Notes: generated by a model not told the origin, from the sequence alone. A stretch of 41,127 nucleotides of DNA from JAIFWC01 sp035688135 (GCA_035688135.1 DASSNG010000021.1:1-41127), one strand, 5' to 3'. Shown: positions 1 through 7,449, counted from the stretch's first letter. Translations and numbers: made by a program.

Positions 1-366
1 CTGATTTATACGGAATTCAAATCAAGCCTGAGCCAGACCGCTACCAGCCTTACTTTGCTGCCGGCCGTAATTGACGGCATGCCTAAAGATTTGCCTCCGG
101 CCGCAGGCTATATGAACTTTGAGCCGGACGTAGAAACGGTCATCCATAATGCGGGCACCCGGCTGATACAGGCCCAGATATGGCAGGCCCTGCTGGAAAG
201 CCTGGCCAGCGAGCACGCAATGCGGGCTGTGGCCATGAAGAATGCTACTGATAACGCTGACGACCTTATTGGCGATTACACCCTGGAATACAACAGCACC
301 CGCCAGGGGCAGATCACCCAGGAAATAGCCGAAATTACCGGTGGCGCGGAGGCTTTAGCGGCCTAA
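1..366 (+). CDS. atpG: ATP synthase F1 gamma subunit, C-terminal part
   Basis: The reading frame is open from the first base, so the start lies outside the window. The visible 121 residues are the C-terminal end of the F1 central-stalk gamma subunit, which rotates inside the alpha3beta3 head. The stretch SEHAMRAVAMKNATDNADDL followed by a YNSTRQGQITQEIAEI-like helix is the family's hallmark C-terminal rotor helix. atpD follows after 19 nt, the usual atpG-atpD-atpC order. The identification is secure. Only the upstream boundary is unknown. Confidence 0.96.
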   Translation: MIYTEFKSSLSQTATSLTLLPAVIDGMPKDLPPAAGYMNFEPDVETVIHNAGTRLIQAQIWQALLESLASEHAMRAVAMKNATDNADDLIGDYTLEYNSTRQGQITQEIAEITGGAEALAA

Positions 367-385
367 GAAGAAACAGGAGATATAT

Positions 386-1795
386 ATGGCAACTACAAGA
401 ACACAGACCAAATCAAAGACAAGCACAGGCGCCATCAGCCAGATTGTGGGCGTGGTGGTGGACGTTGAATTCGCCGCTGACAACCTGCCGGCAATCTATA
501 ACGCGCTGACGGTACCGCTGGAAGACCGGATTTTAACCCTGGAAGTCGCCCAGCACCTGAATGAATCTACGGTCCGGGCCATAGCCCTGGGCTCTACCGA
601 CGGCCTGGAGCGCGGCGCGGAAGTCACCGACACCGGCGCGGCCATTAGCGTGCCTATAGGCGAAGACACCTTGGGTCGTATGTTCGATGTGACCGGCCGC
701 CCGATTGACGGCAAAGAAGATAAATTTTCGGAGCGGTCTCCTATCCACAAAACGCCGCCGCCGCTTATGGACCAGTCGGCAAACGTGGAAATCCTGGAAA
801 CCGGCATCAAGGTTATCGACCTTATCTGCCCAATGACCAAAGGTGGTAAAGCCGGCCTGTTCGGAGGCGCCGGCGTGGGAAAAACGGTCCTTATCCAGGA
901 GCTTATTAACAATATCGCTAAATTCCACAGCGGCTACAGCGTGTTCGCTGGCGTAGGCGAGCGTACCCGCGAGGGGAACGACCTTTACGGTGAAATGACC
1001 GAATCGGGTGTCATTAAGAATACTTCCATGGTCTTCGGCCAGATGAACGAACCGCCCGGCGCGCGTCTGCGTGTGGGCTTAAGCGGCCTGACCATCGCCG
1101 AAGGATTCCGCGACCAGGGCAAAGATACTTTGCTTTTCATCGACAACATCTTCCGCTTTACTCAGGCCGGCTCCGAGGTTTCGGCCCTGCTTGGCCGCCT
1201 GCCGAGCGCCGTAGGCTACCAGCCTACCTTGCAGCAGGAGATGGGCGCGCTGCAGGAACGGATTACATCTACCCGTGAGGGTTCCATTACATCCGTCCAG
1301 GCCGTATACGTCCCGGCCGACGACTTGACCGACCCGGCGCCGGCAACCACATTCGCCCATCTGGACAGCACCATCACCCTAAGCCGCGCTCTTACTGAAA
1401 TTGGAATTTACCCGGCCATCGACCCGCTGGACAGCACCAGCAACATCCTTGACCCGGAAGTGGTCGGCGAAGAGCACTACAACGTGGCCCGCGAAGTCCA
1501 GCGGATTCTGCAGCGCTACAAAGACCTGCAGGACATCATCGCCATGCTTGGCATGGAAGAGCTTTCCGAAGAAGACAAGCAAACCGTAAACCGCGCCCGT
1601 AAGATCCAGCGGTTCTTCAGCCAGCCGTTCTTCGTGGCCGAGCACTTTACAGGCAACTCCGGCCAGTACGTCAAAGTAGAAGACACCATCCAGGGCTTCA
1701 AGGAAATCATAGAAGGCAAGCACGACGACAAGCCGGAAAGCGCCTTTTATATGAAGGGGCCGATTACCGACGTCAAAGCCGGCAAGGAAAAATAA
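386..1795 (+). CDS. atpD: ATP synthase F1 beta subunit
   Basis: Catalytic beta subunit (469 aa, normal length) of the F1 sector, which makes or hydrolyses ATP at the membrane. The P-loop GGAGVGKT lies near residues 160-167 and is followed by the GERTREGNDLYGEM segment that holds the catalytic Glu. The LLFIDNIFRFTQAGSEVSALLGR Walker B/DELSEED-side region is intact but is described here only by position, near residues 248-270. The first about 15 residues are a Thr/Lys-rich extension. The start is fixed by the AGGAGA ribosome-binding site 7 nt upstream. The stop overlaps the atpC start by one base (TAATG), which suggests translational coupling. Confidence 0.98.
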   Translation: MATTRTQTKSKTSTGAISQIVGVVVDVEFAADNLPAIYNALTVPLEDRILTLEVAQHLNESTVRAIALGSTDGLERGAEVTDTGAAISVPIGEDTLGRMFDVTGRPIDGKEDKFSERSPIHKTPPPLMDQSANVEILETGIKVIDLICPMTKGGKAGLFGGAGVGKTVLIQELINNIAKFHSGYSVFAGVGERTREGNDLYGEMTESGVIKNTSMVFGQMNEPPGARLRVGLSGLTIAEGFRDQGKDTLLFIDNIFRFTQAGSEVSALLGRLPSAVGYQPTLQQEMGALQERITSTREGSITSVQAVYVPADDLTDPAPATTFAHLDSTITLSRALTEIGIYPAIDPLDSTSNILDPEVVGEEHYNVAREVQRILQRYKDLQDIIAMLGMEELSEEDKQTVNRARKIQRFFSQPFFVAEHFTGNSGQYVKVEDTIQGFKEIIEGKHDDKPESAFYMKGPITDVKAGKEK

Positions 1796-2220
1796 TGCTA
1801 CATCTGCAGCTGGTAACGCTTAGCGGCACCCAATTCGATGACGATGTCTACGAAGTAGTGCTGCCGACCCTTGACGGTGAAATCGGCATCCTGCAGAACC
1901 ATATGCCTCTTATCAGCGTGGCTACCGCAGGGGCGGTCGTCGTTAGAAAAAACCGTACCGACCCGGACAACAAACGGGAGATTTTCGCCATTACCGGCGG
2001 AGTGGTCCAGGTTGAGCATAACCAGCTGAAGATTATCGTCGACGAGGCCGATCATGCGGACAGTATCAGCGAAGCCGAAGCTGAAGCCGCACACGACCGC
2101 GCCCAGAAACTGAAAGCCGAAGCCAAGGACCAGGTCAGCCTGGAACATGCCCAGCAGATGATTGACCGCAGCGCTGCCCGCTTGGAAGTGGCCAAGCTAA
2201 AGCGGCGCCACCAGCGCTAG
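1795..2220 (+). CDS. atpC: ATP synthase F1 epsilon subunit
   Basis: Small central-stalk subunit (141 aa) that couples rotor to F1 and can inhibit ATP hydrolysis. The N-terminal beta-sandwich carries the family pattern (LxLVTLSGTQFDDDVYEVVLPT, then GEIGILQNHMPL). The C-terminal part, from about residue 88, is a two-helix Ala/Glu/Lys-rich hairpin, as expected. The start overlaps the atpD stop by one base and has no SD of its own, so it probably depends on coupling. It is the last gene of the operon. zwf follows with its own -10 box. Confidence 0.95.
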   Translation: MLHLQLVTLSGTQFDDDVYEVVLPTLDGEIGILQNHMPLISVATAGAVVVRKNRTDPDNKREIFAITGGVVQVEHNQLKIIVDEADHADSISEAEAEAAHDRAQKLKAEAKDQVSLEHAQQMIDRSAARLEVAKLKRRHQR

Positions 2221-2243
2221 CAGTGCATAGCTGCCGCGGAAGA

Positions 2244-2249
2244 TATAAT
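2244..2249 (+). promoter_or_regulatory. -10 box upstream of zwf
   Basis: Perfect TATAAT ending 13 nt before the zwf ATG at 2263. Transcription would begin about 6-7 nt before the start codon, leaving almost no leader. No SD sequence is visible. Confidence 0.55.
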
Positions 2250-2262
2250 AATATGGCTGACC

Positions 2263-3561
2263 ATGAATAACGAACTTTCCGCTACAACGCTGGTAATCTT
2301 TGGAGTAACGGGGGATTTAAGCCGGCGCTACCTGCTGCCGGCGCTGTCAGAAATCTGCCAAAGTTCAGAAATCCGCGCCGAGCTGAAGATATTGGGCGTC
2401 AGCCGCCGCGAAGTCGCGGTCCTAGATATCCTGGATGATAAGACGCGCAGCCTGGATGAGCAGTTCCAGGTGATGCAGATGGATTACCAGCAGCCGCAGG
2501 AATACCAGGAACTCAGCGAAAAGCTTACGCAGCTTGGTTCGGCCCAAACGATATTTTATTTCGCAGTGCCGCCGGAAGCCGTGCTTCCTATAGTTAATAA
2601 TCTTGGCGCCATCGGTCTTAATACCGCCCAGCATAAGCTGCTAATGGAAAAACCATTCGGCACCGACATGGCCTCGGCGCGGACGCTTATAGAAGAAACC
2701 GGCAGGCAATTCAAAGAAGACCAGATTTTTAGGATCGACCATTATCTGGCGAAAGAGATGGCCCAGAATATCGCGGTTTTTCTGGGCAGCAACGTCCTGT
2801 TCCGGGATGTCTGGAACAATCGTTTTATCGAAAAAATAGAGGTAGCGGTAGAGGAACAGATAGGCATAGAAGGCCGCGGCAAATTTTATGAACAGACTGG
2901 CGCCCTGCGCGACATAGTCCAGAGCCATCTGCTGCAGCTGGCCGCTCTCACCCTGATGGAGCCTTGTCCCGATGTCTTTGATATGTCAGAAGTGCGGCCT
3001 CGCCGCCTGGCCGCCCTGCGCCAGCTCAAGGCTGATCCCGCTTCCGTGGTAAAAGGCCAGTACGATGGCTATAAAGAAGAAGCCGGCGTTCCGGACTCCG
3101 CTGTCGAGACCTTTGCCGCCGTTACCCTTACGTCCGCTGACCCGAACTGGCAGGGCGTGCCTATCCGCCTGATAACCGGAAAAAACCTGGATAAAAGGCT
3201 TACCGAGATAAGGGTCTACTTTAAGAAGTCCCAGTCCGCTCAGGCTAATTTGCTTAGGCTTAGGGTCCAGCCAAAAGAGGGGATTGAGCTGGAGCTATGG
3301 GTCAAGAAGCCGGGTTACGAGCAGGACCTTCAGAAGCTGCCGCTGGACTTCAATTACCAGCAGTACTTTGACCGGCTGCCCGATGCTTATGAGCAGGTAA
3401 TAGTGGACGCGGTAAGAGGCAGGGCTAATCTTTTCGCTTCAAGTGAAGAAGTTTTAGCCAGCTGGGAGATACTGCAGCCGCTGCTGGACAGATGGCAGGA
3501 TTACCCGCTAAAAATTTATAAAAGCGGCGATTTGGCAGAAACGATTCTGGCCGCGCAATAA
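2263..3561 (+). CDS. zwf: Glucose-6-phosphate dehydrogenase
   Basis: Oxidises glucose-6-phosphate to 6-phosphogluconolactone with NAD(P)+, the entry to the oxidative pentose-phosphate path. The N-terminal Rossmann motif appears as GVTGDLSRRYLLPAL (usual form GASGDLTxRKLxPAL). EKPFG and the substrate-binding signature RIDHYLAKE are near residues 129 and 157. At 432 aa it is shorter than typical bacterial enzymes (about 480-500 aa), mainly through a shorter C-terminal domain. That domain still has the YEQVIVDAVRGRANLFASSEEV-type segment near residue 375. The other pentose-phosphate genes lie 30 kb away, so this copy is separately transcribed. Confidence 0.95.
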   Translation: MNNELSATTLVIFGVTGDLSRRYLLPALSEICQSSEIRAELKILGVSRREVAVLDILDDKTRSLDEQFQVMQMDYQQPQEYQELSEKLTQLGSAQTIFYFAVPPEAVLPIVNNLGAIGLNTAQHKLLMEKPFGTDMASARTLIEETGRQFKEDQIFRIDHYLAKEMAQNIAVFLGSNVLFRDVWNNRFIEKIEVAVEEQIGIEGRGKFYEQTGALRDIVQSHLLQLAALTLMEPCPDVFDMSEVRPRRLAALRQLKADPASVVKGQYDGYKEEAGVPDSAVETFAAVTLTSADPNWQGVPIRLITGKNLDKRLTEIRVYFKKSQSAQANLLRLRVQPKEGIELELWVKKPGYEQDLQKLPLDFNYQQYFDRLPDAYEQVIVDAVRGRANLFASSEEVLASWEILQPLLDRWQDYPLKIYKSGDLAETILAAQ

Positions 3562-3563
3562 GT

Positions 3564-3569
3564 TATAAT
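3564..3569 (+). promoter_or_regulatory. -10 box, leaderless start of ABC ATPase gene
   Basis: TATAAT followed by exactly 7 nt and then ATG at 3577. The predicted transcription start falls on or next to the A of ATG. No SD is present. Confidence 0.7.
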
Positions 3570-3576
3570 ATTATCA

Positions 3577-4386
3577 ATGAAATCCAGTCCGGTTATAGAG
3601 GCCCGGAACGTCGTAAAGACTTTCGGTGAGATTAAAGCCGTTGACGACATCAGTTTTGATGTCCGCCACGGCGAGATATTCGCTTTCCTTGGCCCTAACG
3701 GCGCCGGCAAAAGCACTACTATCAGTATGCTGACAACCATGCTCAGGCCTACCGCCGGCCTGCTGAAGCTGAACGGCCACGATGTTACCAAAGAACGCGA
3801 CAGCGCCCGTAAATCATTCGGCATAGTATTCCAGGACCCGGCCTTGGAAGAAGAGCTCACGGCCTATGAAAATATGAAAGTCCACGCCGTGCTTTACCAT
3901 ATCCCAAAAAAGGAGCAGTCCCGCCGTATCGAAGAGCTTCTTAAGCTGGTAGACCTTTGGGAGCGCAAAGACAGCCTGGTGCGGACCTATTCCGGCGGCA
4001 TGCGCCGGCGGCTGGAAATCGCCCGCGGGCTTATGCACCACCCAAAAATTCTGTTCTTAGACGAACCTACGCTAGGGCTTGATACCCAGACCCGCAATCT
4101 GCTGTGGGATTACGTTAAAAAGCTGAGCGACTCGGAAGGCATGACGATTTTCTTTACCACTCATTACCTGGATGAGGCCGAAGCCGTGGCCGACCGCATC
4201 GCCATCATCGACCATGGCAAAATTATCGCTACCGGCACTTCAAAAGAGCTCGCCCGCAAGACCAAGACCAAGACACTGGAAGACGCCTATTTGGAACTGA
4301 CCGGCCGGACCGTCCGCGACGAGACATCGGAAGCCAATAACGGGTTAAACGTGCGAAGCGCGAACAGGAACAGCAGGCTAAGGTAA
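3577..4386 (+). CDS. ABC transporter ATP-binding protein (DrrA-like)
   Basis: ATPase subunit (269 aa) of an ABC-2 type exporter. Walker A GPNGAGKS is near residue 39, the signature YSGGMRRRLEIARG near 138, Walker B ILFLDEP near 160, and the switch histidine lies in the FFTTHYLDEAE segment. The overall pattern matches the daunorubicin-resistance DrrA/CcmA-like group, whose substrates range from drugs to lipids or polysaccharides. The C-terminal about 25 residues are low-complexity, polar and weakly conserved. The permease follows after an 81-nt gap filled almost entirely by an inverted-repeat element. The substrate cannot be told from sequence. Confidence 0.93.
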   Translation: MKSSPVIEARNVVKTFGEIKAVDDISFDVRHGEIFAFLGPNGAGKSTTISMLTTMLRPTAGLLKLNGHDVTKERDSARKSFGIVFQDPALEEELTAYENMKVHAVLYHIPKKEQSRRIEELLKLVDLWERKDSLVRTYSGGMRRRLEIARGLMHHPKILFLDEPTLGLDTQTRNLLWDYVKKLSDSEGMTIFFTTHYLDEAEAVADRIAIIDHGKIIATGTSKELARKTKTKTLEDAYLELTGRTVRDETSEANNGLNVRSANRNSRLR

Positions 4387-4389
4387 TGT

Positions 4390-4469
4390 ATCTCGTTAGA
4401 AATTCGTACACACTTACGCCACACGTCAATACAGGCGACAACATAATCAAGAGGGATTTCTAACGGGAT
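4390..4469 (+). promoter_or_regulatory. Inverted-repeat RNA element pairing with a start codon, copy 1
   Basis: Positions 4390-4405 (ATCTCGTTAGAAATTC) can pair with 4454-4469 (GGATTTCTAACGGGAT) over 16 bp with two G-U pairs, enclosing 48 nt. The right arm runs into the permease ATG (4468-4470), so the start codon is inside the stem. A GAGGG that could serve as SD (4451-4455) touches the inner end of the stem. Inside is a small CGCC/GGCG pairing (4417-4420 with 4434-4437). A second copy with nearly identical arms and a 49-nt interior precedes rpiB at 33931. It is either a translational control hairpin or a miniature inverted-repeat element. I do not recognise a described family. Confidence 0.7.
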
Positions 4470-5214
4470 GGAAGTCGTATATATCCTTTGGCTCAGGCAG
4501 ATGAAACGCTACTTCCGCAGCCGCAGCCGGGTATTGGGAGCAATCGGACAGCCGGTGCTTTTTTTGCTGGCGCTCGGTTACGGTATAGGCGCGGTTTATA
4601 AAAAGGCCGGACAGGGCAACTACCTGGAATTCCTGGTTCCGGGAATAATCGTTCAGACGCTGCTTTTTTCCGGTGTTTTCTGGGGGATCCAAATCCTGTT
4701 TGATAAGCGGTTCGGCTTTTTGAAAGAGATGCTGGTGGCGCCGGTTTCGCGCGTGCGAATCCTGCTGGGCAACGCTTCCGGTGGAGCGACCATTTCCATG
4801 ATGCAGGCAATCCTTGTTTTTATAATCTCCGTCGCGCTGGGCTTCAGGCCCTATTCGTGGGCTATGGTGCCGGTAGCTTTTCTGATTGCCGTCACTTTAA
4901 GTATCACGCTTACCAGCTTTGGCGCCGGTATTGCCAGCATAGTAGAAGACTTCCAGGGGTTCCAGGGCATAAATAACTTTCTGATTTTCCCGCTGTTCTT
5001 CTTATCCAGCGCCCTATATCCGCTGAATAACGTACCTGACTGGCTAAGGATTCTTGGCGAAATAAACCCGCTCAGTTATTCCGTGGACGCGCTGCGCTAC
5101 AGCTTAATACACCAGAGCCATTTTCATTTTGGGACCGATATAGCGGTAATTATTGCCAGCCTGCTGGTTTGCCTGGCTTTTGCGGTGAACCGATTTGACC
5201 GGCTTCAGGTTTAA
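4468..5214 (+). CDS. ABC-2 type transporter permease
   Basis: Membrane subunit (248 aa) partnering the ATPase at 3577. About six hydrophobic segments are visible, starting near residues 24-42, 53-74, 106-125, 130-155, 170-190 and 225-243. The cytoplasmic N-terminus is basic (RQMKRYFRSRSR). The segment PLFFLSSALYPLNNVPDWL...INPLSYSVDALR is the ABC-2 family hallmark. The ATG is the last part of an inverted-repeat stem, so its translation may be controlled by RNA structure. The last 111 nt overlap an antisense gene. Confidence 0.92.
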   Translation: MEVVYILWLRQMKRYFRSRSRVLGAIGQPVLFLLALGYGIGAVYKKAGQGNYLEFLVPGIIVQTLLFSGVFWGIQILFDKRFGFLKEMLVAPVSRVRILLGNASGGATISMMQAILVFIISVALGFRPYSWAMVPVAFLIAVTLSITLTSFGAGIASIVEDFQGFQGINNFLIFPLFFLSSALYPLNNVPDWLRILGEINPLSYSVDALRYSLIHQSHFHFGTDIAVIIASLLVCLAFAVNRFDRLQV

Positions 5215-5547
5215 TTCCGGTCCTGGCTCGACCCTTTTAATCGTATAAATTTTGCCCGCCTCAAGCCTGCCGCCGTGCTGCGCTAAAAACGCCTGGTATT
5301 GGCTCATATAAGACGAAGCCATCGCGATAAGTTTACCGCTGGCATCAAAAGCCTGCGGAGTAATGTCCCGGCCCGTATTACCGGCAACTTTTATTAGCTT
5401 GCCGCTGTTATCTATATAAATCCCCCTCATTTCCGGCACATAGGCGTACACGGTAATCGTGCGGTTATACTGCTGGGCCGCAGCGGAACCGCTCAAGGCC
5501 AGCAAGGGTAGGGTAAACATAAAAAACAGACCAGCTATTCTACTCAT
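5104..5547 (-). CDS. Secreted protein of unknown function
   Basis: 147 aa beginning with a clear Sec signal peptide: MSR, a hydrophobic core FFMFTLPLLALSG, then SAAAQQ with a signal peptidase I type A-x-A site near residue 24. The start has a strong SD (GGAGG, 4 nt before ATG). The mature part contains a short repeat-like pattern, YIDNSGKLIKVAGNT and AFDASGKLIAMASS, plus YTIKRVEPGPE. I recognise no family. The last about 36 residues are encoded antisense to the permease gene and are basic and low in hydrophobicity. The original stop may have been lost, letting the frame run into the neighbour. The signal peptide plus SD make the gene itself believable. Confidence 0.7.
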   Translation of the reverse strand: MSRIAGLFFMFTLPLLALSGSAAAQQYNRTITVYAYVPEMRGIYIDNSGKLIKVAGNTGRDITPQAFDASGKLIAMASSYMSQYQAFLAQHGGRLEAGKIYTIKRVEPGPELNLKPVKSVHRKSQANQQAGNNYRYIGPKMKMALVY

Positions 5548-5639
5548 CTATCCTCCGGTTGGTCTTAATAATATATCGCATCCGCGTCTAAGCGGTATGT
5601 ATCTTTTATCACCAATAAAGCGTCAGCATTTTAAGAAGT

Positions 5640-5645
5640 TATACT
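5640..5645 (+). promoter_or_regulatory. -10 box, leaderless start of rarA
   Basis: TATACT followed by 7 nt and ATG at 5653. No SD is present. Confidence 0.65.
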
Positions 5646-5652
5646 TAATGGT

Positions 5653-6855
5653 ATGGAAAGACCCTTGGCGGAGAGGATGCGTCCGCAAAAAATAGCCGAT
5701 GTAATCGGGCAGGAACATATTTTGGGGGAGGGTAAATTACTAAGTCAGCTGGTGCGTGCTGGCAAGCCTTTCAGCCTGATTTTCTGGGGGCCGCCGGGCA
5801 GCGGCAAGACTACCCTGGCGCGGATTGTCGCTAACGAGCTGGAAGCCGACTTTATAGAGATTTCCGCCGTCACTGCCGGCAAGGCAGATGTCGCCAAAGT
5901 GGTGGAACGGGCCCGCGCCAACGAGCAGGGCGATACCACGCAAGGCCCGCGGCAGACGGTCTTGTTCGTGGACGAAATCCATAGGTTCAACAAAGCCCAG
6001 CAGGACGCCTTTCTGCCGCATGTTGAATCCGGCCTTATAACTCTTATTGGCGCCACTACCGAAAACCCCAGCTTTGAAGTCATTACGCCGCTGCTAAGCC
6101 GCAGCCGGGTAGTAGTGCTGGAGCCGCTATCGAAAGAGGACGTTATAAAAATCATCAAAAGGGCCGCCAAAGCCGAGAAGATATCAATTAAAAAACTGCC
6201 TAATACCAGTATCGACCTGCTGGCGGAGCTATCCGGCGGCGATGCCCGTATAGCCCTTGGGAACCTGGAACTTGCGGCACAGCTGGCCGGAGGCAAGACC
6301 ATTACCAAAGAAATCATCCAGCAGGCCGCCCAAAAGCGTATTCCGGGTTATGACAAAGCCGGCGAGATGCACTACAACATCATCAGTGCCTTTATAAAAA
6401 GTATGCGCGGCGGCGATGCCAGCGCGGCCCTCTATTGGATGGCGCGCATGCTACAGGCCGGCGAAGACCCTAAATTCGTCGCCCGGCGGATGGTAGTGTT
6501 TGCCAGTGAAGATATTGGAATGGCCGCGCCTGCCGCTTTGAATATAGCCGTTTCCACCTTTTTGGCAGTCGAGAGAATCGGCATGCCTGAATGCCAGTAC
6601 AATCTGTTCCACTGCGCCACGGTGCTGGCTAAAGCGCCAAAATCACGGGACGTCACTAACGCTATAAATTCAGCCCAGGCCGCCGCCCGCCAGTATCCGG
6701 ACGCGCCGGTGCCGCTGCATCTGCGCAACGCGCCGACAAATCTCATGAAAGACCTTGGTTATAACAAAGGCTATAAATGGGACGCCGGCTTCAAAGACAA
6801 ACGCGGTTTTCTGCCCGACGAGATAGCCGGCACAGACTTCTTCTATGACAGATAG
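5653..6855 (+). CDS. rarA: Replication-associated recombination protein A (AAA+ ATPase)
   Basis: RarA/MgsA clamp-loader-like ATPase (400 aa) acting at stalled replication forks and related to eukaryotic WRNIP1. Walker A GPPGSGKTT is near residue 47, Walker B VLFVDEIHRFNKAQQDAF near 102, sensor 1 GATTENPSFEV near 135, and the tetramerisation/C-terminal segment includes EDIGMAAPAAL. The protein is full length. Its 3' end (6791-6824) is repeated at 7551-7584 with one mismatch, so part of the gene was duplicated downstream. The start is set by the -10 box 7 nt upstream. Confidence 0.95.
   Translation: MERPLAERMRPQKIADVIGQEHILGEGKLLSQLVRAGKPFSLIFWGPPGSGKTTLARIVANELEADFIEISAVTAGKADVAKVVERARANEQGDTTQGPRQTVLFVDEIHRFNKAQQDAFLPHVESGLITLIGATTENPSFEVITPLLSRSRVVVLEPLSKEDVIKIIKRAAKAEKISIKKLPNTSIDLLAELSGGDARIALGNLELAAQLAGGKTITKEIIQQAAQKRIPGYDKAGEMHYNIISAFIKSMRGGDASAALYWMARMLQAGEDPKFVARRMVVFASEDIGMAAPAALNIAVSTFLAVERIGMPECQYNLFHCATVLAKAPKSRDVTNAINSAQAAARQYPDAPVPLHLRNAPTNLMKDLGYNKGYKWDAGFKDKRGFLPDEIAGTDFFYDR
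6791..6824 (+). repeat. Direct repeat, left copy (end of rarA)
   Basis: 34 nt within the last codons of rarA, repeated at 7551-7584 with a single mismatch (6816 C, 7576 A). The two copies lie 760 bp apart and bracket the whole small-protein/RRM locus. Confidence 0.9.
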
Positions 6856-6858
6856 CGA

Positions 6859-6888
6859 TTAGCTAAAATGCCGGTTTTCAGGTATACT
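6859..6888 (+). promoter_or_regulatory. Promoter of the small-protein/RRM locus
   Basis: Candidate -35 TTAGCT (6859-6864), 18-nt spacer and -10 TATACT (6883-6888), just after the rarA stop. Transcription from about 6895 would give a leader of about 95 nt before the small ORF at 6990. Confidence 0.5.
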
Positions 6889-6913
6889 TATAGTAACTAG
6901 ACGACTGCAACAC

Positions 6914-6987
6914 TAAATGTCCAGAAGGAGGGTGATAAAGATTGTTGTTGGGCTATGGCCAATAACAATCGAAAGAAGGGACATTTA
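6914..6987 (+). promoter_or_regulatory. Structured 5' leader with nested stems
   Basis: Two nested stems can form. The outer stem is TAAATGTCC (6914-6922) with GGACATTTA (6979-6987), a perfect 9 bp. The inner hairpin is GATTGTTGTTGG (6940-6951) with CCAATAACAATC (6959-6970), 12 bp with one G-U and a 7-nt loop. The outer 3' arm covers part of the AAGGGA ribosome-binding site of the ORF at 6990. An unusually complete SD-like stretch, AGAAGGAGGGTGAT (6923-6936), lies between the stems and is not followed by an obvious long gene. This looks like a switchable leader, but no known riboswitch is recognised. Confidence 0.55.
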
Positions 6988-6988
6988 A
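6917..6988 (+). CDS. Possible 23-aa upstream peptide
   Basis: The ATG at 6917 opens a 23-codon frame. It starts MSRRR, continues with a hydrophobic IKIVVGLWPITI stretch, and stops at 6986-6988, one base before the next ATG at 6990. It has no SD in front, so it may simply be part of the structured leader. If translated, it would melt both stems and couple translation to the next ORF, as leader peptides do. Confidence 0.25.
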   Translation: MSRRRVIKIVVGLWPITIERRDI

Positions 6989-6989
6989 T

Positions 6990-7088
6990 ATGTCAGATCA
7001 AGTCAATCCTACAAACACCGACGAACCAAAAGAAGCTACGCCGGCCGAAGGCGAAAAAACAGAAGAAACAACTACTACCGAAAAATAA
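6990..7088 (+). CDS. Tiny acidic, Thr/Glu-rich protein (32 aa)
   Basis: Starts MSDQVNPTNTDEP and ends in a TEETTTTEK tail. It is strongly acidic with no hydrophobic core, so it is expected to be disordered. The SD AAGGGA sits 8 nt upstream of the ATG and is partly covered by the leader stem. Function unknown. Its composition resembles the tail of the GAPDH gene product at 33632. It is probably co-transcribed with, or attenuated before, the RRM gene, because a strong hairpin lies between them. Confidence 0.5.
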   Translation: MSDQVNPTNTDEPKEATPAEGEKTEETTTTEK

Positions 7089-7107
7089 CAGGTATTAGGT
7101 TTAACCG

Positions 7108-7134
7108 GGGACCGGCACATAGAGTGCCGGTCCC
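7108..7134 (+). terminator. Strong hairpin between small ORF and RRM gene
   Basis: Perfect 11-bp stem GGGACCGGCAC (7108-7118) with GTGCCGGTCCC (7124-7134) and a 5-nt loop. There is no U-run after it, so it could be a partial terminator, an RNA-stability hairpin, or a control element for the RRM gene 24 nt downstream. Confidence 0.5.
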
Positions 7135-7157
7135 ATAAACTTTAGAAAGGTTTAAAT

Positions 7158-7448
7158 ATGTCAGCAAAAATATACGTAGGCTCACTAGCCTACAGCGTCG
7201 ATGACGCTAAATTAAAAGCCATGTTCGACGAGTTCGGAACTGTGGATTCAGCTAAAGTGATTGTAGATCGCGACAGCAACCAATCCAAAGGTTTCGGCTT
7301 TGTAGAAATGAGCTCCGAAGATGAAGCCCAGGCGGCTATAAAAGCCTTAGATGGCAAAGAAGTAGAAGGCCGGGCTTTAGTAGTGAATGTGGCCAAGCCG
7401 CAGGTAGACCGTTCGCGTTCTTCTTTTGGCGGCGGGCGGCGCTACTAA
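7158..7448 (+). CDS. RNA-binding protein with single RRM domain
   Basis: 96 aa, the size of bacterial glycine-rich/cold-inducible RRM proteins. RNP2 is IYVGSL (residues 5-10) and RNP1 KGFGFVEM (44-51), both with the aromatic residues that stack on RNA bases. The C-terminus is a short Arg/Ser/Gly tail (SRSSFGGGRRY) typical of this group. SD AAAGG lies 8 nt before ATG. The structured leader and hairpin upstream suggest post-transcriptional, perhaps temperature-linked or self-regulated, control. That is inference from related cyanobacterial Rbp genes. Confidence 0.94.
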   Translation: MSAKIYVGSLAYSVDDAKLKAMFDEFGTVDSAKVIVDRDSNQSKGFGFVEMSSEDEAQAAIKALDGKEVEGRALVVNVAKPQVDRSRSSFGGGRRY

Positions 7449-7449
7449 A

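Noticed and set aside
4390..4469. Integron attC site (GTTAGA and TCTAAC ends)
   Set aside because: In attC sites the arms are ordered RYYYAAC ... GTTRRRY. Here the order is the reverse (GTTAGA at left, TCTAAC at right), and no integrase or cassette structure is seen.
6942..6965. Seven-codon frame from TTG in the leader hairpin
   Set aside because: Although an SD-like stretch is upstream, a run of three TTG codons and a stop is too short to judge. The hairpin explains the sequence better.
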